Assembly: GCF_030816935.1 (NCBI RefSeq)
Contig: NZ_JAUSYO010000001.1
Coordinates: 248,001 to 312,000 of the forward strand
Reading direction: 5' to 3'
Source of the DNA: Arthrobacter sp. B3I9
Lineage (GTDB): Bacteria; Actinomycetota; Actinomycetes; Actinomycetales; Micrococcaceae
Length of the DNA stretch: 64,000 nt
Below the pieces are notes generated by a model that was not told where the DNA came from, did not search any database, and worked only from the letters and a program-made list of their open reading frames with translations. The position numbers and the translations under genes are program-made. The stretch's first letter is position 1; the number at the start of each line of letters is the position of its first letter. Positions 1-8,472 of this stretch are shown here, one piece after another.

Positions 1-1677
1 GTTACGCTGGATCGCCTTGAGCCGGTGCATGACCTCGTTGGTTCCCCTGCCGAAATAGTCATGCAGCGTCCGGTACTCGCGGAACAATTCCTCATAGGCG
101 GCGACGTTCTCGGGGACGGGCGTAAAGACTGCTCCGGGCTCGGAGCCCATCGCCGCGGCGGCGGCCCTGATGTCCGGGTACCGGCCGGCTGCTACGGCGG
201 CGTGGATGGCCGATCCCAGCGCCGGCCCCTGGCTGGAGCCGATGGTGGAAAGCTGCAGACCTGTGACGTCGGCGTAGATTTGCATCAGGAGCCGGTTTTT
301 CACCAGCCCGCCGGCGACGATGAATTCCTTCACGGGCACTCCGGCGTCGCGGAAGGCGTCCACGATGGTGCGCGTGCCGAAGGCGGTGGCTTCCAGCAGC
401 GCCCGGTAGGTATCCTCCGGGCGCGTGGCAAGGGTTTGACCCACCACCACGCCGGAGAGCTCATGGTCCACCAAGACGGATCGGTTGCCGGAGTGCCAGT
501 CCAGAGCAAGGAGTCCGTGTTCGCCAATTGCCTGGCCGGAGGCGAGCCCGGTCAGGTACTCGTGGATGTCCACGCCGCGGGTGGCTGCGGCCTGGTGGTA
601 TTCCGGCGGGACGCCGTACTTGGTGAACCAGCCGAAGATGTCGCCCACGCCGCTCTGGCCCGCCTCGTAACCCCAGAGCCCGTCCACGATGCCACCGTCA
701 ACCACACCGCACATGCCGGGGACCTCGTGCAGTTCGGCGCCGTTCATCACGTGGCAGGTGGAGGTGCCCATGATGGCCACGAGCTGTCCGGGTTCCACCG
801 CCTTCGCCGCCGGGGCCGTGACGTGGGCGTCCACGTTGCCCACCGCGACGGCGATGCCCTCGGGCAGTCCGGTCCAGGCGGCGGCCTCGGCGGTGAGATG
901 GCCCGCCGCGTCGCCCAGCCGGCCGATGGTGTGCTCCAGCTTGGAGCTCACAAAGTCCCCGAACTTGGGATTCAGGGCGGTCAGGAACTCCTCGGACGGG
1001 TAGCGGCCGTCCTGGTAGATCCCCTTGTAGCCGGCCGTGCAGGCATTGCGGACGTAGTTGCCGCACAGCTGCCAGACGATCCAGTCAGCCGCCTCCACCC
1101 AGCGGTCCATCGCCGCGTAGACTTCCGGAGCTTCCTCGAGGAGCTGGAGTCCCTTAGCAAACTCCCACTCGGAGGAGATCAGCCCGCCATAGCGCGGGAG
1201 CCAGGACTCGCCCCGTTCTGCGGCCAGCGCATTGATGCGGTCCGCCTGCGCCTGTGCGGCGTGGTGCCGCCACAGCTTCACGTATGCGTGCGGCGCATCG
1301 GCGAAGCGAGGCAGTTCATTCAGGGGGGTGCCGTCGGCAGTGACGGGAACCATCGTGCATGCGGTGAAGTCTGTGGCAATCCCCACGACGGCGGCGGGGT
1401 CGATCCCGGCGTCCGCGATCGCGGCAGGGACAGCGTGCCGGAGGACGTCGCGGTAGTCGTTGGGCACCTGGAGCGCCCACTCCCCCGGAAGCCGGAAACC
1501 GGCCGTGCCGGCCGTATCCTCCGGCAACTCGTCGGTCACAACTGCATGGGGGTAGGCGAAGACCCCGCTCCCGAGCTCCTTGCCGTCCCGTACACGGACC
1601 ACGACGGCGCGGCCGGAGAGGGTGCCGTAGTCGACGCCAATGACAAAGCTTTCGGTTCCGTCCATCGAGACGTCCAT
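1..1677 (-). CDS. araB: Ribulokinase (FGGY carbohydrate kinase), 3' end cut by window edge
   Basis: The minus strand is open from an ATG at 1677 to the window edge (559 codons), so the C-terminus is missing. The N-terminal stretch with GVDYGTLSGRA is the FGGY phosphate-1 motif, and the later IMGTSTCHVM and VAGGLVKNRLLMQ segments match ribulokinases, which phosphorylate L-ribulose for arabinose use in the cytoplasm. The length seen is close to the family norm of about 560 residues, so only a few residues are lost. GGAGG lies 4 bases before the ATG; a second ATG at 1665 is possible. A perfect LacI-type palindrome lies about 40 bases upstream, and a LacI gene with the same sites follows at 2757-3779. 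Other arabinose genes are presumably left of the window. Confidence 0.9.
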   Translation of the reverse strand, partial: MDVSMDGTESFVIGVDYGTLSGRAVVVRVRDGKELGSGVFAYPHAVVTDELPEDTAGTAGFRLPGEWALQVPNDYRDVLRHAVPAAIADAGIDPAAVVGIATDFTACTMVPVTADGTPLNELPRFADAPHAYVKLWRHHAAQAQADRINALAAERGESWLPRYGGLISSEWEFAKGLQLLEEAPEVYAAMDRWVEAADWIVWQLCGNYVRNACTAGYKGIYQDGRYPSEEFLTALNPKFGDFVSSKLEHTIGRLGDAAGHLTAEAAAWTGLPEGIAVAVGNVDAHVTAPAAKAVEPGQLVAIMGTSTCHVMNGAELHEVPGMCGVVDGGIVDGLWGYEAGQSGVGDIFGWFTKYGVPPEYHQAAATRGVDIHEYLTGLASGQAIGEHGLLALDWHSGNRSVLVDHELSGVVVGQTLATRPEDTYRALLEATAFGTRTIVDAFRDAGVPVKEFIVAGGLVKNRLLMQIYADVTGLQLSTIGSSQGPALGSAIHAAVAAGRYPDIRAAAAAMGSEPGAVFTPVPENVAAYEELFREYRTLHDYFGRGTNEVMHRLKAIQRN

Positions 1678-1717
1678 CAATCCTCCAATAGGTTCCGCGG
1701 CGTTGCGAACCCCTTTA

Positions 1718-1733
1718 TTGTTAGCGCTAACAA
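1718..1733. promoter_or_regulatory. LacI-family operator upstream of araB
   Basis: Perfect 16-base palindrome TTGTTAGCGCTAACAA with the central CG typical of LacI/GalR operators. The same 12-base core GTTAGCGCTAAC recurs at 3871-3882 upstream of the nearby lacI-type gene, which links regulator and target. Confidence 0.8.
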
Positions 1734-1841
1734 ACAGGGTGTCAAGAAAAATCTGGGGGGACCAGGTTCCAGCCACCCAGAATGGCCCTGCCACTAAAAG
1801 TGGCCGTCCACTTCCGGGGCCCTGCGTGCTACCGTCGAATC

Positions 1842-2282
1842 ATGACCCCGCAGGAGCTCGAAAACCTTGCTCACCTGCGACGTGCGCGGGACCTGATGGA
1901 TCGTGACTACGCGAGGCCGCTCGACGTTCCGACGATGGCCCGCAAGGCGCTCATGTCACCCGCACACTTCTCGCGCCGCTTCCGCGCGACGTACGGCGAG
2001 ACGCCGTACAGCTACCTGATGACGCGCAGGATCGAGCGCGCGATGGCGTTGCTGCGGGCGGGCGTAAGCGTTACGGATGCGTGCATGGCAGTCGGCTGCA
2101 CGTCCCTCGGCTCGTTCAGCTCCCGGTTCAGAGAGATCGCCGGGGAGACACCAAGCGCCTACCGGAGTCGGCAGCACCGGGCGGTCAAAGTCATGCCTTC
2201 CTGCGTCGCAAAGACACAGACTCGCCCGGTCCGGAGCACATCGAGCAGGATCGGAGAAGCGGTGGGGGAAGCCGCGGCATAG
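1842..2282 (+). CDS. Small AraC-family transcriptional regulator
   Basis: A 146-residue protein that is nearly all DNA-binding domain. Two helix-turn-helix units of the AraC/XylS type are visible: LDVPTMARKALMSPAHFSRR (about residues 28-47) and the second with ACMAVGCTSLGSFSSRFREI (about 80-99), ending in GETPSAYR. There is no separate ligand-binding domain; the C-terminal 40 residues are Arg/Ser-rich and uninformative. ATG at 1842 is preferred over an in-frame ATG at 1782 because the helical domain begins directly after it. It ends 10 bases before the VOC gene at 2293, an arrangement common for small AraC plus glyoxalase-like pairs, so the two are probably cotranscribed. Its inducer is unknown. 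Confidence 0.85.
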   Translation: MTPQELENLAHLRRARDLMDRDYARPLDVPTMARKALMSPAHFSRRFRATYGETPYSYLMTRRIERAMALLRAGVSVTDACMAVGCTSLGSFSSRFREIAGETPSAYRSRQHRAVKVMPSCVAKTQTRPVRSTSSRIGEAVGEAAA

Positions 2283-2292
2283 AGTTCCGGTT

Positions 2293-2703
2293 ATGACCAT
2301 CGCACTCCAGTACTGCAACATCACAGTCAACGACGTGGACGAGTCCATCGCCTTCTATGGCGACGCCCTCGGCCTCAAGGTCCGCAACGACGTGCCCTCG
2401 GGCGGATTCCGCTGGGTAACACTGGGCAGCGACTCGCAGCCCGGACTCGAGATCGTGCTGTCCGTGCCTCATGCCGGCCGCTCCCAGACCGACGGCGACG
2501 CGCTGCAGGAACTCCTCACCAAGGGCGTTCTGCCGATTATCGTGTTCAGCTCCGACGATGTCGACGCGACCTTCGAGACCGTGCGCGCATCCGGCGCCGA
2601 GGTCCTCCAGGAGCCGACCGACCAGCCCTGGGGCCCGCGCGACTGTGCCTTCCGCGACCCCTCAGGCAACACCGTCCGGATTGCGCAGGCGCCGGCGATC
2701 TGA
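2293..2703 (+). CDS. VOC-family (glyoxalase/bleomycin-resistance-like) protein
   Basis: A 136-residue protein with two beta-alpha-beta-beta-beta modules of the vicinal oxygen chelate fold: LQYCNITVNDVDESIAFYGD at the start and the second module ending WGPRDCAFRDPSGNTVRIAQ. The length is typical of single-subunit VOC proteins that dimerise and bind a divalent metal. The actual substrate cannot be read from the sequence; family members include glyoxalases, dioxygenases and antibiotic-binding proteins. It lies 10 bases after the AraC-type gene and is likely its target or partner. The longer in-frame ORF from 2077 overlaps the AraC gene and is rejected in favour of ATG 2293. Confidence 0.85.
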   Translation: MTIALQYCNITVNDVDESIAFYGDALGLKVRNDVPSGGFRWVTLGSDSQPGLEIVLSVPHAGRSQTDGDALQELLTKGVLPIIVFSSDDVDATFETVRASGAEVLQEPTDQPWGPRDCAFRDPSGNTVRIAQAPAI

Positions 2704-2756
2704 CTTGCCGCCACTCCTGAAGCCGCGGCACCCGACTCGAGGCAGGGCCGCGGCAA

Positions 2757-3779
2757 TTAGGGGCGCTGACCGCGGCGCAAGGTGCTGGCCCGCACCACAA
2801 GCTCAGGTTCGACCACCCCTGTGCTGCCACCGGCGCCGCCCTCGATCTGTGCCCGCATCAGGTCCATGCACCGCTTCCCGAGTTCCTCGAAGTCCTGCCG
2901 CACAGTAGTCAGCGGCGGCATGAAGTAGGCGGCTTCAGGCTGGTCGTCAAAGCCGACCAGTGAGACGTCCTCGGGCACACGGACACCGTTTTCCCCGAAT
3001 GCCCGGAGCAACCCCAGCGCCATCTGGTCGTTACTGACGAACACCGCGGTGGCGGAGCGCTGTTCGGCCAGCTGTTGCCCGATCCGGTAGCCGCTGCCCG
3101 CGCTCCAGTCACCCTCCACCAGGAGATCGTCGGTGAGGCCCGCTTCCGTCAGCTCCTCCCGCCAGCCGTCGACGCGGGCCTGGCCGTCGATCCAGTCCAG
3201 CGGCCCGGAAACATGGCCGATCCGTTGGTGGCCAAGGCTGATCAGATGCGCGACGGCCAGCCGCGCCCCGAGCTTCTGGTCAACCATCGCCCCGCTCAGG
3301 CGCCCTTCCCCTGCTCCCCCTACAACGACCACCGGCATGTCCAAATTCAGTTCTTCCAGCGCCAGAAGCGTTCCGCCATGCGGCACGATGACAATCAGTC
3401 CGTCCACACCCTGGTCCGTCAGGTGGCGTACCGCATCGGAAACGGCTTCGGCTCCGGCGCCCTTGATGGCGGCGATGCTCACGAAATAGCCCGCCTCCCG
3501 CGCGGCCTGCTGGACTCCCAGCAACGTGTTCGCCGGGCCGTACTGCCCCAGTTCCGAAGCGAGGACGCCGATGGTCTGGGTGCGCCGGGTGACCAGGCTC
3601 CGGGCTGCCGTGTTGCGCCGATAGCCGAGCTCGGCAATTGCCGCCTCAACTCGCTCTCGCGTGGCCTTACTGACATTTGGGTGCTTGTTGATCACCCGCG
3701 AAACCGTCTGGTGGGAAACCTTGGAGCGGACTGCGACATCTTCCAGGCGTGGCAGCCGCCGTTCATCATTGCTTCCCAT
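2757..3779 (-). CDS. LacI-family transcriptional regulator (likely arabinose/ribulokinase locus)
   Basis: A 340-residue regulator. Residues about 12-60 form the LacI headpiece (LEDVAVRSKVSHQTVSRVIN, then the hinge region with AARSLVTRRTQTIGVLA), followed by a periplasmic-binding-protein-like sugar domain to the C-terminus. ATG 3779 gives the usual distance from start to HTH; in-frame starts further upstream would add about 70 residues of no family likeness and would run through the operator. Two overlapping palindromes at 3871-3890 suggest autoregulation, and the same core precedes the ribulokinase gene. The ligand is probably an arabinose-pathway sugar; this is inferred from the shared operator only. 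Confidence 0.9.
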   Translation of the reverse strand: MGSNDERRLPRLEDVAVRSKVSHQTVSRVINKHPNVSKATRERVEAAIAELGYRRNTAARSLVTRRTQTIGVLASELGQYGPANTLLGVQQAAREAGYFVSIAAIKGAGAEAVSDAVRHLTDQGVDGLIVIVPHGGTLLALEELNLDMPVVVVGGAGEGRLSGAMVDQKLGARLAVAHLISLGHQRIGHVSGPLDWIDGQARVDGWREELTEAGLTDDLLVEGDWSAGSGYRIGQQLAEQRSATAVFVSNDQMALGLLRAFGENGVRVPEDVSLVGFDDQPEAAYFMPPLTTVRQDFEELGKRCMDLMRAQIEGGAGGSTGVVEPELVVRASTLRRGQRP

Positions 3780-3870
3780 GCGAGGCACCGTTCCTGTCAG
3801 TATGCAGCCGGTCCGCGCGTGACATGGAGTGACCGGAACGAGTTCGACGCTCCACACTTCGCGCCATCGT

Positions 3871-3890
3871 GTTAGCGCTAACGTTAGCGC
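3871..3890. promoter_or_regulatory. Overlapping LacI-type operators upstream of the lacI-family gene
   Basis: GTTAGCGCTAAC (3871-3882) and GCGCTAACGTTAGCGC (3875-3890) are both perfect palindromes and share eight bases. The first is the core of the ribulokinase operator. The pair lies about 90 bases upstream of the regulator start, consistent with negative autoregulation. Confidence 0.7.
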
Positions 3891-3931
3891 ATAGAAGGCT
3901 TGAAGGATCGGTCGACCGGCAGAATAGGCGA

Positions 3932-4165
3932 CTACCCGCGGGCCAAGGCGTTCTTCTGGCGTGCACTGATGCTGGACATGCGGCCACAGTTGGAGCACGT
4001 GATCCGGTAGGAGCGCGACGTGGTGAGTACCGGGATGAAAAAGACCGTGAGCCGGGTGGACCGCTCCTCAAGGTGGTGGTGCGCGAAGGAGTGGCAGTAC
4101 TGGCAGCTCGCCGGCCGCCCCGGCAACTCCCTAGCCATGGTCTTGAGTCCGAAGAGTAGGAACAT
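3932..4165 (-). CDS. Zinc-ribbon domain protein
   Basis: A 77-residue protein with two CxxC pairs, CQYC at residues 21-24 and CSNC near residue 58, spaced as in a zinc ribbon, with a hydrophobic N-terminal MFLLFGLK and an IPVLTTSRSYRITC stretch before the second pair. Small proteins with this layout are widespread and uncharacterised in Arthrobacter relatives. An AT-rich patch at about 4208-4232 upstream could hold the promoter. The role is not known; a metal-binding or protein-interaction function is the most that can be said. Confidence 0.75.
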   Translation of the reverse strand: MFLLFGLKTMARELPGRPASCQYCHSFAHHHLEERSTRLTVFFIPVLTTSRSYRITCSNCGRMSSISARQKNALARG

Positions 4166-4264
4166 TTTGAATGCCTTTCAGGGCCGAGCCGGGAGCAGTA
4201 AGTAAGCCTGCTTATCATTTTAGCGTAGCTTGCATCCCGGTACTCAACGCTCGCAGCCTCCTGC

Positions 4265-4639
4265 CTATGGTGCGGTCGAAGTTGCCGTTGCCGTTGAGGC
4301 GAGCGTCCGGCCGATACCCGCAACCCGGGAAGGGAGGCCGGAGTTTTCCGGATCGTCCGCGAATGCCCCCTGGCGCCCCCGAAGGCGTTCCAACTGTGGC
4401 GTGCCGCCAAAACGCTCGATAACGGCGCGCCACAGTTCCTCGACGGTACGGCACTGCCGCGTAGCCCCCGAGGGGCCGGAGATCATCCAGCCATCTTTGA
4501 GCGCCGTAACTTTGGGGGCTCCCGGCAGGCCCTCGCACAAACTGTTGATCGTGCCCGCCACTATCAGGTGTTGACGCAGGGTGCGCACCGCGCCGAGGAC
4601 CGGATCGGCCACGGTCGTCCGCCCGCAGGCACCACACAT
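4265..4639 (-). CDS. Conserved hypothetical protein with N-terminal CxxC
   Basis: A 124-residue protein beginning MCGACGRTT, so Cys2 and Cys5 form a CxxC pair, followed by an alpha/beta region (VRTLRQHLIVAGTIN, VTALKDGWMISGPSG, CRTVEELWRAVIERFGG) and a low-complexity tail rich in Ala, Ser and Thr. The ATG at 4639 is supported by AAGGAG seven bases upstream; the in-frame extension to 4936 runs through the neighbouring SDR gene and is rejected. It starts 13 bases after the SDR stop and could be the last gene of the asparaginase operon, though its link to that pathway is unproven. I do not recognise a characterised homologue. Confidence 0.65.
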   Translation of the reverse strand: MCGACGRTTVADPVLGAVRTLRQHLIVAGTINSLCEGLPGAPKVTALKDGWMISGPSGATRQCRTVEELWRAVIERFGGTPQLERLRGRQGAFADDPENSGLPSRVAGIGRTLASTATATSTAP

Positions 4640-4652
4640 ACAGTCTCCTTTC

Positions 4653-5375
4653 TTAGGGCATAACGTCGCCGGAGTTCGGGCCAAGGGTTTGGCCCAGAAA
4701 GAGATTTCCACCCGGGTCGCTGGCAAGGAGGAGGGCGACGGGGGCCACCTCCACCGGCGTTCCGAAGCGTCCGAGCGGAAGTTCCGCACGTTTGGCGGCT
4801 TTCCAGTCTTCCGAGATGCCCTCAACCAGAGGCGTCTCGATCGGCCCAGGTGCAATGCAGTTGACCAGGACGTTGTCAGGTGCGACTTCGAGGGCCAGCG
4901 CCTTGGACAACCCGACGACGCCGGCCTTCGCGGCACTGTAGTGGCTCAGTCCCACACCACCTTTGATGGCAAGCTGGGAGGCAATGTTGATGATCCGCCC
5001 CCACTTTCGCTCGCGCATCTCGGCCACTACCTCCCGGCAGCAGAGGAAGACGCCGGTCAGGTCCACGGTGATCGTTTCGTTCCACATCGCGAGGGACATC
5101 TTTTCAAGAGGTGACTCCGTAAGGAGGCCGGCACTGTTGACAAGGATGTCGATGGGACCGACGCGTTGCCGGGCCTCGGCAAAAGCTGCCTTGACGCTGG
5201 CTTCGTCGGCGACATCCACGTGGATCGAACCGTTGCCCCCGGCACGGTCGAGAACGGCCACGGTGTCTCCGTTATCCCTGAAGGCGTCCGCGATCGCCAG
5301 GCCGATCCCGCTCGCGCCTCCCGTGACGACAACCGCACGGCCCGATGGCGCCCCCGCATAGTTCGGAATGCTCAT
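4653..5375 (-). CDS. SDR-family NAD(P)-dependent oxidoreductase
   Basis: A 240-residue classical short-chain dehydrogenase. The cofactor loop TGGASGIG is at residues 18-25, NSAG at 80-83, and the catalytic set is Ser133, Tyr146 and Lys150 (YSAAK). The end, about residues 208-240, resembles the FabG/glucose-dehydrogenase type. It is 16 bases downstream of another SDR and belongs to the operon that starts with the asparaginase at 9489. The substrate is probably a hydroxy-acid or sugar-like alcohol produced in this pathway, which is inference only. No sign of truncation. Confidence 0.9.
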   Translation of the reverse strand: MSIPNYAGAPSGRAVVVTGGASGIGLAIADAFRDNGDTVAVLDRAGGNGSIHVDVADEASVKAAFAEARQRVGPIDILVNSAGLLTESPLEKMSLAMWNETITVDLTGVFLCCREVVAEMRERKWGRIINIASQLAIKGGVGLSHYSAAKAGVVGLSKALALEVAPDNVLVNCIAPGPIETPLVEGISEDWKAAKRAELPLGRFGTPVEVAPVALLLASDPGGNLFLGQTLGPNSGDVMP

Positions 5376-5391
5376 TTTGTCCTTTCCGGCA

Positions 5392-6159
5392 TCAGGATCG
5401 CATCTTGACCGTCAGGCCGCCGTCCACAATCAGGGCTTGTCCGGTGATGTACCCGGCATCATCTGAGGTGAGGAAGGCGATCGCGCTGGCGACTTCCTCG
5501 GGCCGGCCGACACGGCCCCAGGGAATGTCGTTTCCGGCCCGCTGAAGTCCGTCAGGTCCCAGTGAGTTGACGGGGTCGAGGGACTGCGGGGTTTCGATCA
5601 GCCCGGGGATGACCGCGTTGGCGCGGATCTGGCGGGGCCCGAGCTCCACGGCGACGCTGCGGATCAGGCCCAGCACCCCGGCTTTGGCCGCGGCGTAATG
5701 GGCGTGCTCTTCCCACCCGTAGACGCCTCCGGCGATGGAAGACACCGCCACCATGGCGCCGCCGTCGACCATCCTGGCAGCGCCTGCGCGCAGGGTCCGC
5801 AGGACTCCGGTGAGGTCGACGTTCAGCATGTCCTCCCAGCGCTCGTCCGTCATCTCACCGAGGGGCGAGTTGCGAAGGATTCCGGCGTTTGCCACCGCGT
5901 AGTCCAGCCGTCCGTACTCCCGCACGGCCCGTTCGGCAAATGCGTCCACGGACGGTGTGCTGCGAACGTCCACTTCGTGGATGATCCCTTGGCCGCCTGC
6001 CTCTTTGACTTTCCGCAGGGTTTCTTCCGGATCATGCGGGTCACCGGGGAAGGTCCCGATGATCGACCGGACACCTTGGCGGGCATAATGGACCGCGAGC
6101 GCGCGTCCGATTCCGCTGGCTGCACCGGTGATGACAGCGACCTTGTTATGCGACGTCAT
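5392..6159 (-). CDS. SDR-family NAD(P)-dependent oxidoreductase
   Basis: A 255-residue classical SDR with cofactor motif TGAASGIG at residues 11-18, NAGI at 91-94, Ser141, Tyr155 and Lys159 as catalytic residues, and the C-terminal [16 protein letters not shown] signature. ATG 6159 is supported by GGAGG nine bases upstream and overlaps the last 14 bases of the MFS transporter gene, implying translational coupling; an upstream in-frame start at 6186 would extend the overlap without family support. Second-to-last enzyme gene of the asparaginase/imidase-like operon; probably oxidises a pathway intermediate. Confidence 0.9.
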   Translation of the reverse strand: MTSHNKVAVITGAASGIGRALAVHYARQGVRSIIGTFPGDPHDPEETLRKVKEAGGQGIIHEVDVRSTPSVDAFAERAVREYGRLDYAVANAGILRNSPLGEMTDERWEDMLNVDLTGVLRTLRAGAARMVDGGAMVAVSSIAGGVYGWEEHAHYAAAKAGVLGLIRSVAVELGPRQIRANAVIPGLIETPQSLDPVNSLGPDGLQRAGNDIPWGRVGRPEEVASAIAFLTSDDAGYITGQALIVDGGLTVKMRS

Positions 6160-7537
6160 GGGGGTGGTCCTCCAGCAAGGCCTCAACGGGCGGCTTGGCG
6201 GCTATCATCAGGACGCCGGAGAGCAGGGTTCCCAGCGCGCCGACCCACACGGCTGCGGTGCCGGTGTCGCTTCCGGCGGCGATTGCGGTGAAGATGGCCC
6301 CGCCAATGATGGTGCCCGGCTGGCTCATCGCACCGATGAAGGCTGTTCCGGTTGCGCGGCAGCTCACCGGGTAGCACTCTGCCATGAAGTACTGGATCGC
6401 GGCGTAAGGTCCCACCAGGAAGAACAAGCCGGCGCCGTAGGTGAGGATGATCATGAACGGGCTGGTAGCGATCGGGCTGAGCATGATCGCAAAGGAGATG
6501 CCCGAGAGGATCCAGCCGCCGATGATAGTCCGCTTGCGGCCTATCCTGTCGCCGAGCCACCCGTGGAAGACGTAGCCGAAGTACGCGAGCAGGTTGATGA
6601 CGATCAGCATCCAGAAAGCGTCCGAGAGTTCCACACCCTTCGCATTTTTCAGGACTGAACTACCAAGGACGCTGAAGATGGTGATGCCGAAGAAGTTCAC
6701 GATCCAGGCCAGGGAGAACACAATGGTGTTCCGGCGCAGGTGGGGTTCCCAGATGCGCTTCAACGGAGCTGCCGAAGAGTGCTCGACGCCGTACGCGTGC
6801 GCCAGGGCATGGGCTTCGTCTGACTGTCCGCCCTTTTCGAGTTCGGTCAGCTTGTGGTGCAGTTCGAACTGCGGCGTCTCCTTGAGCTTCTTGGCAATGA
6901 CCCAGACGATAACGGCCGCCGGAAGGGTCGCCATCAGATACAGGGCGCGCCAGCCCAGGGACGGCAGGAAGGCCAGGGCGAGTGCGCTGGCCAACAGGAA
7001 GCCCAGCGGCCATCCGCCCTGGATGAAGGAGTAGTGAAAGCCGGGACGCTTGCGCTTGTCGGCCACTTCGGTGACCTGATAGACCTCGTTCATGTAGGTG
7101 GCGTTCACGGCCTGTTCGGAGAATCCGAGTCCGCCGAAGGAACGGATCACCACCAGCAGGGCGTTGCTGACGAACGGGATGCCTGTGGGAATCAGCGCCG
7201 TGAGGCCGGAGACGACAGCCGTGCCGCCAATCGTGGTCATCATCCCTTTGCGGCGGCCAAGCCTGTCGATGACGGGGCCGATTCCGAAGCAGACGATCGC
7301 GGTGCCGACGGCGATCCAGGTGTTAATGGCGTAGGCCTCGGTCGCTGTCCAGCCGAACTCTTCCTGCATGGCCGGCAGGAGGGTGCCGAAAAGTCCATAG
7401 TCAAAGACTGCGACCGTCCAGGCCAGCAAGGCCAGGACAGTGGAGATGCTGGTGTTTCGTTTGGAGAAGACCGGGAAGCGGCGCTTCTCGTCCGGCCGGG
7501 GTTGCGTCAGGTCGACGGCGGGTTCCTGGATAGTCAT
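6146..7537 (-). CDS. MFS transporter (metabolite:H+ symporter type)
   Basis: A 463-residue integral membrane protein with about 12 predicted transmembrane helices. The loop after helix 2 carries DRLGRRKG (residues about 91-98) and a second copy, GDRIGRKR, lies after helix 8, both hallmarks of the major facilitator superfamily sugar/aromatic-acid porter group. The start overlaps the deacetylase-like gene stop by one base (TAATG) and the end overlaps the SDR start by 14 bases, so it is embedded in one transcript. It probably imports the substrate consumed by the asparaginase and CE4 hydrolase. Confidence 0.9.
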   Translation of the reverse strand: MTIQEPAVDLTQPRPDEKRRFPVFSKRNTSISTVLALLAWTVAVFDYGLFGTLLPAMQEEFGWTATEAYAINTWIAVGTAIVCFGIGPVIDRLGRRKGMMTTIGGTAVVSGLTALIPTGIPFVSNALLVVIRSFGGLGFSEQAVNATYMNEVYQVTEVADKRKRPGFHYSFIQGGWPLGFLLASALALAFLPSLGWRALYLMATLPAAVIVWVIAKKLKETPQFELHHKLTELEKGGQSDEAHALAHAYGVEHSSAAPLKRIWEPHLRRNTIVFSLAWIVNFFGITIFSVLGSSVLKNAKGVELSDAFWMLIVINLLAYFGYVFHGWLGDRIGRKRTIIGGWILSGISFAIMLSPIATSPFMIILTYGAGLFFLVGPYAAIQYFMAECYPVSCRATGTAFIGAMSQPGTIIGGAIFTAIAAGSDTGTAAVWVGALGTLLSGVLMIAAKPPVEALLEDHPHDVA

Positions 7538-8424
7538 TACTGGTTTTCCTTTCGCGGGCTGCGGCTGAGGAAGGAATCAGCGATCTGGTCGAAGGTCAGC
7601 CAGCTGACGCCCTCATGGGAGTTGATGTGCTCGATCAGGCGTTCGAGCATGAGGAGCACCTGGGGCCGGCCGGAGACATCGGGGTGGATCGTCATGGTGA
7701 AGACGGCCTGGTCCATCTCCCGGTAAACCCAGTCGAACTGATCGCGCCACAGCTGTTCGATGTCCCTCGGGCTGACGAAGCCATGAGAGTTTGGCGCGGC
7801 CTTGATGAACATCATCGGAGGCAGGTCGTCGAGGTACCAGTTGGCAGGAATTTCGACCAGGTCTGTTTCCTGCCCGCGGACCAGCGGCTCCATCCAGGTT
7901 TCGGCGTCCTTGGTGTAGTCGATCTTTTTCCAACTGTCGCCCACGCGGACGTAGTAGGGCTCAAAGTCCCGGTGCATTAGGGAGTGGTCATATTTGATCC
8001 CGCGTTCCAGCAGGATCTCGTTGGTGACGGGCGAGAATTCCCACCATGGTGCCACGTAGCCGGTGGGCCGGCGCCCTGAGACCTTTTCGATCAGCTCGAT
8101 CGAGCGGTCGAGGATGGCGGTTTCCTGCTCGCGGGTCATCGCGATGGGGTTCTCATGCGAGTAGCCGTGGACGCCGATCTCGTGGCCGGCATCCACGATC
8201 ATCCGAGTCAGCTCAGGGAAGGTTTCAATGGAGTGTCCGGGGACGAACCAGGTGGCCGGCAGCCCGTACTTCTGGAAGAGCCGGATGAGGCGCGGGCCGC
8301 CGACTTCACCGCTGAAAAGTCCCCGGGAGATGTCACACGGGGAGTCCTCGCCTCCGTAGGAGCCCAGCATTCCGGCAACTGCGTCCACGTCGACGCCGAA
8401 CGCGACTTGGATGTCCTTAGTCAT
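7537..8424 (-). CDS. CE4 / polysaccharide-deacetylase-family hydrolase of the HpPgdA/imidase-like group
   Basis: A 295-residue protein with the NodB-type metal triad: Asp12/Asp14 in GVDVDAVAG and His86, His90 in HGYSH, plus [15 protein letters not shown] and VAPWWEFS. It has no signal peptide. Segments such as GSYGGEDSP and [17 protein letters not shown] are those I recall from Helicobacter HpPgdA (HP0310) and the related cytosolic imidases, which belong to this fold. True peptidoglycan deacetylases are exported, so a small-molecule amidohydrolase is more likely here. It sits between an asparaginase and an MFS carrier in a LacI-controlled operon, suggesting cyclic imide or related ring opening. 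Substrate is inference. Confidence 0.85.
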   Translation of the reverse strand: MTKDIQVAFGVDVDAVAGMLGSYGGEDSPCDISRGLFSGEVGGPRLIRLFQKYGLPATWFVPGHSIETFPELTRMIVDAGHEIGVHGYSHENPIAMTREQETAILDRSIELIEKVSGRRPTGYVAPWWEFSPVTNEILLERGIKYDHSLMHRDFEPYYVRVGDSWKKIDYTKDAETWMEPLVRGQETDLVEIPANWYLDDLPPMMFIKAAPNSHGFVSPRDIEQLWRDQFDWVYREMDQAVFTMTIHPDVSGRPQVLLMLERLIEHINSHEGVSWLTFDQIADSFLSRSPRKENQ

Positions 8425-8472
8425 GAGATCAACCTTTCACTTGGTGGTATTTTGCTTTCGTCATGGGAACTC

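Noticed and set aside
25..1797. 590-codon open frame on the plus strand over the ribulokinase gene
   Set aside because: It is the antisense shadow of araB in GC-rich DNA; its product has no domain, while the minus-strand frame matches ribulokinase throughout.
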